A stretch of DNA of 8,955 nucleotides, taken from positions 1 to 8,955 of the forward strand of contig CAMIGT010000028.1 in the NCBI GenBank assembly GCA_946221975.1. Reading direction: 5' to 3'. Positions 5,410 to 8,955 of the stretch are shown in pieces. Source of the DNA: an uncultured Blastococcus sp. (lineage in GTDB: Bacteria; Actinomycetota; Actinomycetes; Mycobacteriales; Antricoccaceae). The notes under the pieces are model-generated. The model saw only the letters and a program-made list of their open reading frames with translations. It did not search any database and had not been told where the DNA came from. Position numbers and translations under genes: made by a program. How positions within the stretch are numbered: position 1 is the first letter of the stretch; every line of letters starts with the position of its first letter.

Positions 5410-6124
5410 GCTCTGCTCCCGTCAAAGGCGTCGGTCGAGACCAGCTCGCTGATCTTTACCGCGATCTCCTCCATCGAGTCCTCCGCCGTGTCCAGGCCGC
5501 TGCGTGAGGCCAGAAGGGGGCTCTCGTCCCGCAGCTCCTCGTAGGTGATGCCGTGGACGACCGGCACCAGCAGGTCGCGGGCCAGCAGCGCCGACAGCTC
5601 CTTGTCGGCGACCCCGGCCGCCTTCAACCGCTTCACGAACGAGGGCGTGACCAGCACCAGGCCGGCGCGCGACTTCGCCAGGCCTCGGTCGATCTCGCGC
5701 ATGAGCGGCGTCCCCAGGACGACGTTCTTCTCGCTGAACCAGACCGAGACGCCGATCGCTTCGAGCGCGTCGTGCAGCTCCTTCGCGGTCTCCCGGCGGT
5801 CGTCCCAGGCGTGGCACAGGAACAGTCGTAGCGGTCCGGGAGCACGCCCTGAGACTCGATCGCCTCACGCACTGGGGTCAGTGCGCGGACCTCGCCCGGC
5901 GTGTAGCTCGCCGAGGACGAACTCGGCGACCACCGGGGGCGAGAGGTGCGCGTGGTGCCGCCGTAGGTTGAGCCGGAACCGCCTCCGCCGACGGAGTAGG
6001 AGGGCTTGTAGCTCGGGGTGTCGCTGCGGTAGTACGAGCGCAAGTATCCGCCTCGGCAGGCGGGGCAGTTCGCCGCCCCACTCGGGGTCCTGTGTCCTTC
6101 AACGGGTGCTGTGCATTGGGCCAT
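5406..6124 (-). pseudogene. TIR-domain protein with N-terminal Cys motif, broken by a one-base deletion
   Basis: Frame one, from ATG 6124, gives MAQCTAPVEGHRTPSGAANCPAC (C4, C20, C23), a Ser/Tyr/Gly-rich linker (about 25-75) and YTPGEVRALTPVREAIE, ending PDRYD at residue 100 (5827-5825). Only two bases (TG) then precede TTC at 5822, where one codon such as GTG is expected. Adding one base joins it to FLCHAWDDRRETAKELHDAL, VSVWFSEKNVVLG, MREIDRGLAKSRAGLVLVTP and VPVVHGITYEEL, ending at TAA 5408-5406. Restored length is about 239 residues. These are TIR blocks. The Glu of FSEK is near the position of the catalytic Glu of TIR NADases, which I infer from the motif only. Bacterial TIR proteins often act in phage defence by consuming NAD. 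TAGGTT 6 bases before the ATG could be a -10 for a leaderless mRNA. The gene is either decayed or carries a sequence error. Confidence 0.72.
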
Positions 6125-6234
6125 GTATCGAACCTAGGGGCAGGCTCCGACATTCCTCGGGGCCACCGCCGTGTCGCTGCGGCGGAGCCGCGGCCGGAAT
6201 GCCTCACGAGGACCCGGCCACCGAGGAGGAGCGC

Positions 6235-6300
6235 ATGTCCGCCACCGCCACCGACGAGACACCCAAGGTCTGGATCGGGTGCCGCCCCAGAGGATGCTAG
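6235..6300 (+). pseudogene. 5' stub of an ArdA-type anti-restriction gene
   Basis: A very good ribosome binding site (GAGGAGGA, 5 bases upstream) precedes ATG 6235, which reads MSATATDETPKVWIGC. It then turns into RPRGC-stop (TAG 6298-6300). A short leader followed by P-(K/R)-V-W-(I/V)-G-C is how many ArdA proteins begin; ArdA is a DNA-mimic that protects incoming conjugative elements from type I restriction. Similarity ends after the Cys codon (6280-6282), so about 16 codons remain and the body is deleted, joined directly to the vapB promoter region. A hairpin, GCGGC-GGA-GCCGC (6179-6191), lies upstream. The match is short, so the family assignment is tentative. A real 21-residue peptide is the alternative. 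Confidence 0.45.
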
Positions 6301-6303
6301 CAT
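6298..6303 (+). promoter_or_regulatory. Candidate extended -10 and operator of vapBC
   Basis: TGC-TAGCAT (6295-6303) fits an extended -10 (TGNTANNNT), with no clear -35. It is embedded in small palindromes: TGCTAGCA (6295-6302) and GCAT-TG-ATGC (6300-6309). Ribbon-helix-helix antitoxins usually bind such dyads over their own promoter, so autoregulation is likely by analogy. GGGAGG at 6320-6325 is the ribosome binding site for the following gene. Confidence 0.35.
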
Positions 6304-6328
6304 TGATGCAATCATCTTCGGGAGGTGC

Positions 6329-6568
6329 ATGGCTGTGTCATCAATCGTCGTTCGGGGGCTCGATGAGTCCGTCAAAGCCCGCATCGCGGCTCAGGCGAAG
6401 GAGCATGGTCGCTCGATGGAGGCTGAGGTTCGCGACATCCTGACGAAGGCCGCTACTCGTCCGAACATCGGGCTGGCGCTGCTGCGAGCCGGACAGGCCG
6501 CCGGTGGCGTCGACGCGTTGCCGATTCCGGAACGCTCCGACACAGCGAGGGCGGTCGACTTCTCGTGA
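6329..6568 (+). CDS. vapB: VapB/FitA-type antitoxin (ribbon-helix-helix)
   Basis: A 79-residue protein. SSIVVRGLDESVKARIAAQAKEHGRSMEAEVRDIL (residues 4-38, in two runs around GLDES) has the Arc/FitA ribbon-helix-helix pattern: a beta strand that contacts DNA, then two helices. The C-terminal half (about 45-79) is the flexible part expected to wrap and block the toxin. It ends in DFS, and its TGA overlaps the toxin start as GTGA, giving coupled translation. GGAGG lies 3 bases before ATG 6329; GTG 6335 with better spacing is an alternative start. It is the labile partner of the downstream PIN toxin and probably represses its own promoter. Confidence 0.85.
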   Translation: MAVSSIVVRGLDESVKARIAAQAKEHGRSMEAEVRDILTKAATRPNIGLALLRAGQAAGGVDALPIPERSDTARAVDFS

Positions 6569-7005
6569 TCGTCCTCGACACCAACGTCGTGTCCGAGGTG
6601 CTCAAGCCTCAGCCCGACAGGCACCTCGTCGCCTGGCTGGAGTCACTGACCGATGATGTGGCGATCACGGCGGTCACGCTCGCCGAACTGCTGGCGGGCC
6701 TGCGGAGGCTGCCCGACGGCAAGCGGAGGGAAGACCTCACGTCGCGGGTCGAGGGCGCGATTCGGCCGTACCTCGAGACTGACGCAGTCATCGCGTTCGA
6801 CGTCGCGGCAGCTCCCCGTTACGCCGACATTCTCGCCGCACGGGAGCAAGCGGGCATGCCGATCGCGACGGGCGACGCACAGATCGCGGCCATCTGTCGA
6901 TCCCGGGACGCGCTCTGCGCGACACGCAACGTCAAGGACTTCATGCACGCCGGAATAGCGCTGATCAACCCCTGGACGGGGGAGGAGTGGCCGCCGACGC
7001 CGTGA
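6565..7005 (+). CDS. vapC: VapC/FitB-type PIN-domain ribonuclease toxin
   Basis: A 146-residue PIN-domain protein expected to cut RNA with metal-bound acidic residues when free of its antitoxin. The active-site set looks complete: D5 (MIVLDTNVVSE), E41 (TLAELLAGL), D104 (IATGDAQIAAI) and the last site in TRNVKDF (N122/D125). The LPDGKRRE stretch and the tail INPW are typical of the FitB branch. The GTG start overlaps vapB by 4 bases. The pair is the only clearly intact module of insert 2. A toxin-antitoxin pair beside the right att repeat would penalise loss of the island, which fits its survival while neighbours decayed. Confidence 0.9.
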   Translation: MIVLDTNVVSEVLKPQPDRHLVAWLESLTDDVAITAVTLAELLAGLRRLPDGKRREDLTSRVEGAIRPYLETDAVIAFDVAAAPRYADILAAREQAGMPIATGDAQIAAICRSRDALCATRNVKDFMHAGIALINPWTGEEWPPTP

Positions 7006-7026
7006 TGGCTTTCCGTGTGGGAACTC

Positions 7027-7059
7027 GGTGGAGTTCAGGTTCAACGTCTGAACCGTCGC
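7027..7059 (+). repeat. 33-bp direct repeat, copy B (right end of the island)
   Basis: This is the second perfect copy of the repeat at 4865-4897. The displaced ychF stop is at 7049-7051. It lies 21 bases after the vapC stop. Bases 7060 onward, leading to the phosphatase gene, are the likely original flank of ychF. The sequence to its left (ending GGGAACTC) is unlike ychF, as expected if it is the element side of the right junction. Confidence 0.75.
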
Positions 7060-7126
7060 ATCAGCGCTCGAGTGCGTATCCGAGCGCCGGGTGCGACGGC
7101 GACGTTCTGAGCGAACTGAACTCGGC

Positions 7127-7132
7127 TAGCGT
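7127..7132 (+). promoter_or_regulatory. Candidate -10 box of the phosphatase gene, possibly leaderless
   Basis: TAGCGT is followed by exactly 8 bases and then ATG 7141, the same geometry as TAGGAT-8-GTG at ychF. TTCTGA (7105-7110) lies 16 bases upstream as a poor -35. GGCCGGAA just before the ATG could be a weak ribosome binding site instead. Evidence is pattern only. Confidence 0.32.
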
Positions 7133-7140
7133 GGCCGGAA

Positions 7141-7590
7141 ATGATCATGAGCTCGTGGCCGGATGATGCGCCCGGCGTACTCTGCCTACCGTCTGGTCGT
7201 CGCGTGCGGGGCAGGTCGCTGCGCCACCCGGAAGACCACGATGATCCGCAATTTGGTCTGTACCTCGGGCGTCGCGACCGCCACTTCGAGTGGGACCATG
7301 AATGGCTCCCGTGGCCGGACTTCTTGTTGCCTCGCGACCGCAACGCGTTTGCCGCGGCCGTGCTGGCGGCGTGGGAGCGTGCCGCGCACGAGCGAGTTGA
7401 GGTGGCGTGCACCGGAGGACGCGGCCGTACGGGTACCGCGCTGGCGTGCATGGCGATCATCGACGGAGTGGCGCCGGCCGATGCCGTCTCGTTCGTGCGG
7501 TCTCGCTATGACAAACGGGCCGTCGAGACTCCGTGGCAGAGGATGTTCGTCAGCCGGTTCGTGAGCCCCCACCCGCCTCCGACGCGATGA
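7141..7590 (+). CDS. Small protein-tyrosine-phosphatase family protein
   Basis: A 149-residue cytoplasmic protein with both catalytic elements of cysteine phosphatases. The P-loop is C90-TGGRG-R96 (CX5R) followed by TGTALACMA. Upstream, WLPWPDF contains a WPD-like loop with D60 as likely general acid. The residue before the Cys is Ala rather than the common His. The end, FVRSRYDKRAVETPWQRMFVSRF, is the C-terminal block seen in a compact actinobacterial phosphatase group. The substrate cannot be deduced. ATG 7147 is a possible second start. Its last 41 bases overlap the 3' end of the convergent peptidase gene. It appears to be the native gene downstream of ychF before the island arrived. Confidence 0.78.
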   Translation: MIMSSWPDDAPGVLCLPSGRRVRGRSLRHPEDHDDPQFGLYLGRRDRHFEWDHEWLPWPDFLLPRDRNAFAAAVLAAWERAAHERVEVACTGGRGRTGTALACMAIIDGVAPADAVSFVRSRYDKRAVETPWQRMFVSRFVSPHPPPTR

Positions 7591-8179
7591 CTTCGCCGTT
7601 GCGGGGCAAGTCCCCTCCGAAGGTGATGGGCACCGCCGTAGCGCGATCGATCTCCAGCGTGTCCATCGCCTGCACGTGCAGATGCGGCTCGGTGCTGTTG
7701 CCGGAGTTACCACACCTGCCGACGACTTCGCCGACCCGCACCTGCTGACCGACAAGTACGTCGACACTGCGCTGCTGCAGATGACACAGCGCGACCACGG
7801 CGCCGGAACTTTCGATCATCACGTGGTTACCAGCGAGCCCAGACCAGCCCGCAGCGGCGCGACGCCGCTGAGTCAACGCGTAGCCAATGGACGGCAGTCC
7901 GCGATACGCCGGGTGATCCACTGCCGTGTCGTACGCCGACACGACTGTTCCGGTGACGGGAGCAAGCACCGGCCTTCCGAAGCCCGGAAAGCGTTCGGCA
8001 GGTTCTGGACGAAGCAGCGTGCCGAGGGTGACCCTCGCTGTCCGGTCATCGTGACCTACCGGCACGAAGTCGATCGCGTACGACGTGGCGAACGAAGTGG
8101 TGCCGTGGCTGGGCACGCGATCGGCCGGGCTGTTTTGGACCAGCCAGCGGCCGATGAACGGATAGCGCAGTTCGATCAC
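7550..8179 (-). CDS. M23-type (LytM/DD-endopeptidase fold) metallopeptidase domain protein
   Basis: A 209-residue protein with the full M23 zinc site. It has H25 and D37 (SHGTTSFATSYAIDFVP), H133 (VALCHLQ) and H166/H168 in TEPHLHVQ, plus the usual APVTGTVV (73-80) and VGEVVGRCGNSGNS (149-162) turns. M23 enzymes cleave peptidoglycan cross-bridges. No signal peptide or membrane segment is visible, so this is either exported another way or acts elsewhere. GTG 8179 is the only good start, because an in-frame TGA lies six codons upstream; GGAG is close before it. It converges on and overlaps the phosphatase gene by 41 bases and is divergent to the acetyltransferase gene. Confidence 0.85.
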   Translation of the reverse strand: MIELRYPFIGRWLVQNSPADRVPSHGTTSFATSYAIDFVPVGHDDRTARVTLGTLLRPEPAERFPGFGRPVLAPVTGTVVSAYDTAVDHPAYRGLPSIGYALTQRRRAAAGWSGLAGNHVMIESSGAVVALCHLQQRSVDVLVGQQVRVGEVVGRCGNSGNSTEPHLHVQAMDTLEIDRATAVPITFGGDLPRNGEVIASEAGGGSRTG

Positions 8180-8244
8180 GGCTCCATCATCGACTGTTCA
8201 AACGCGGCGTCAGCAGGCGAGTGCTGGAGTGCTGCGCCATCCGG

Positions 8245-8266
8245 TCGGTCGCCGGATCTCGACCGA
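8245..8266. promoter_or_regulatory. Inverted repeat in the divergent peptidase / acetyltransferase gap
   Basis: TCGGTCG (8245-8251) and CGACCGA (8260-8266) form a perfect 7-bp inverted repeat with an 8-base spacer, in the middle of the 126-base gap between divergent genes. This is a typical place for an operator. No regulator gene is adjacent. GATACT at 8270-8275 could be a -10 for the rightward gene, but without a clear -35. Confidence 0.3.
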
Positions 8267-8305
8267 TAGTGATACTCATGTCGGCGGGCGTGGAACACTG
8301 ATCAC

Positions 8306-8872
8306 GTGCCCTTGCCGACTCCCACGTTAGAGACGCAGCGGCTGCGGCTTCGTCCGTTCGCCGACTCTGACGGTGACGAGGTGTTCGCGCTGCAAAGCGA
8401 CGCTGAGGCATTGCGCTACTGGGACTCACCACCGTGGACGGACCGAAGCGCGATCGCACGGTTCTTGGATGGCTGTCGCCAGATGGCCGAAGTCGGCACG
8501 GGGGCGCGCGTGGCGGTCGAGCGGACTTCGGACCAGGCGTTCGTCGGTTGGTGCACCTTCAACAGCTGGAACCCCGACTTCCGCAGCGCCTCGCTCGGGT
8601 TCTCGTTCAAGCGGCCTGCATGGGGCCGCGGCTACGCCACCGAAGCCGCCCAGTCGCTGCTCGGCTGGGCGTTCGAGACACTTGACCTCAACCGAGTGCA
8701 GGCCGAGGCGGACACCCGCAACTCAGCCTCGGCGCGGGTACTGGAGAAGCTCGGGTTCGTGCTCGAGGGCACGCTGCGCGAAGACTGCATCGTCAACGGC
8801 GACGTATCGGACTCCTGGATCTACGGACTGCTGCGCCGCGACTGGGTCTCCGCACGCGCGGCAGGAGAATGA
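8306..8872 (+). CDS. GNAT family N-acetyltransferase, RimJ/RimL type
   Basis: A 188-residue acetyl-CoA-dependent acetyltransferase. It opens with LETQRLRLRPFADSDGDEVFAL (8-29), standard for the RimJ/RimL-like group. The acetyl-CoA binding motif is RPAWGRGYATEAAQSLLGWAF (103-123, written with its R/Q-x-x-G-x-G/A core WGRGYA). LNRVQAEADTRNSASARVLEKLGF (128-151) and EGTLRED (154-160) complete the fold. Members modify protein N-termini, antibiotics or small amines; the substrate here is unknown, and nothing nearby points to a resistance role. GTG 8306 is chosen because the LETxRLxLR block starts eight residues in; the ribosome binding site is weak (GGAA about 10 bases upstream). It stands alone, divergent from the M23 gene. 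Confidence 0.9.
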   Translation: MPLPTPTLETQRLRLRPFADSDGDEVFALQSDAEALRYWDSPPWTDRSAIARFLDGCRQMAEVGTGARVAVERTSDQAFVGWCTFNSWNPDFRSASLGFSFKRPAWGRGYATEAAQSLLGWAFETLDLNRVQAEADTRNSASARVLEKLGFVLEGTLREDCIVNGDVSDSWIYGLLRRDWVSARAAGE

Positions 8873-8905
8873 TCCTGGCTGCGTCAGTCCCGACCGGATG
8901 AGGGG

Positions 8906-8955
8906 TCAGTTGGCGATGTGCACGTGTGTGCGGACCAGGTCGTCGCGTTCGGCGA
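8906..8955 (-). CDS. C-terminal end of an unidentified protein (partial, cut by window end)
   Basis: On the minus strand an open frame enters from the right edge and ends AERDDLVRTHVHIAN-stop (TGA 8908-8906). Nearly all its third positions are G or C, and it converges tightly (33 bases) on the acetyltransferase gene. Fifteen codons are too few to name a family. Confidence 0.4.
   Translation of the reverse strand, partial: AERDDLVRTHVHIAN

Larger units (their letters stand above)
4130..7036. mobile_element. Composite genomic island integrated at the 3' end of ychF (two tandem inserts)
   Basis: Three copies of the ychF end sequence bound two inserts. Insert 1 (about 4130-4874) is bounded by the 9-base core and carries one gene, the zinc-ribbon membrane protein. 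Insert 2 (about 4875-7036) is bounded by the perfect 33-bp repeat and carries relics of a serine recombinase, an HNH nuclease, a TIR protein and ardA, plus an intact VapBC pair. The normal ychF 3' end and the original downstream flank are at 7037 onward. A plausible order is that insert 2 came first and restored RFNV at its left end; insert 1 then entered the same site and displaced it. Insert 1 is lower in GC (31 of 60 bases at 4381-4440, against 41 of 60 at 3361-3420 in ychF). No intact integrase is present, so the island is probably immobile. Confidence 0.68.

Noticed and set aside
5410..5507. Continuation of the HNH frame to a stop near 5507
   Set aside because: The residues after the HNH His have no family similarity and are antisense to the TIR gene. 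A one-base correction gives a natural ending at 5409.
4865..7059. CRISPR or tandem-repeat explanation for the 33-bp repeat
   Set aside because: Only two full copies occur, 2.2 kb apart, and they match the end of a coding gene, which suits attachment-site duplication and not an array.
7186..7767. A 193-codon minus-strand open frame across the phosphatase gene
   Set aside because: Antisense to the CX5R-containing protein and overlapping the real M23 gene in another frame; Ser/Arg-rich shadow.
7676..8269. A 197-codon plus-strand open frame across the M23 gene
   Set aside because: Antisense to the HxH-containing peptidase and without any family signature.

Overview
The window is high-GC DNA with short intergenic gaps, frequent GTG starts and 4-base start/stop overlaps. 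The rmuC / alkA / DUF998 block lying divergent to ychF is a typical actinobacterial (Actinomycetota) housekeeping layout. No rRNA, tRNA or CRISPR array is visible, and the species cannot be named from the sequence.

Left part (1-3058): the 3' end of an unidentified plus-strand gene converges on a minus-strand operon. In transcription order the operon reads DUF998-type membrane protein, AlkA-type 3-methyladenine DNA glycosylase, RmuC-like protein. Hairpins fill the convergent gap at 150-299. The 2933-3058 gap holds divergent promoters for the DUF998 gene and ychF.

Centre (3059-7059): this is the interesting part. The P-loop NTPase gene ychF has lost its normal last codons. YchF proteins end in a strongly conserved FRFNV-stop, but here the protein reads VVEF and then [10 protein letters not shown]. 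The missing end (VVEFRFNV-stop) is found twice downstream, inside a perfect 33-bp direct repeat at 4865-4897 and 7027-7059. The simplest reading is that the 3' end of ychF is an integration site that has been used at least twice. Insert 1 (about 4130-4874) carries a zinc-ribbon membrane protein whose GTG overlaps the ychF stop. Insert 2 (about 4875-7036) carries a serine recombinase relic, a frameshifted HNH endonuclease domain, a TIR-domain protein broken by one base, the first 16 codons of what looks like an ardA anti-restriction gene, and an intact VapBC/FitAB-type toxin-antitoxin pair. Together these look like a decayed defence and counter-defence island, with the toxin-antitoxin pair the only clearly intact module in insert 2.

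Right part (7060-8955): chromosomal-type genes resume. They are a small tyrosine phosphatase with WPD and CX5R motifs, an M23-type metallopeptidase domain protein that overlaps it tail to tail, a divergent GNAT acetyltransferase, and the last codons of a minus-strand gene cut by the window edge.

Product names rest on motif recognition by eye. No database search was run.
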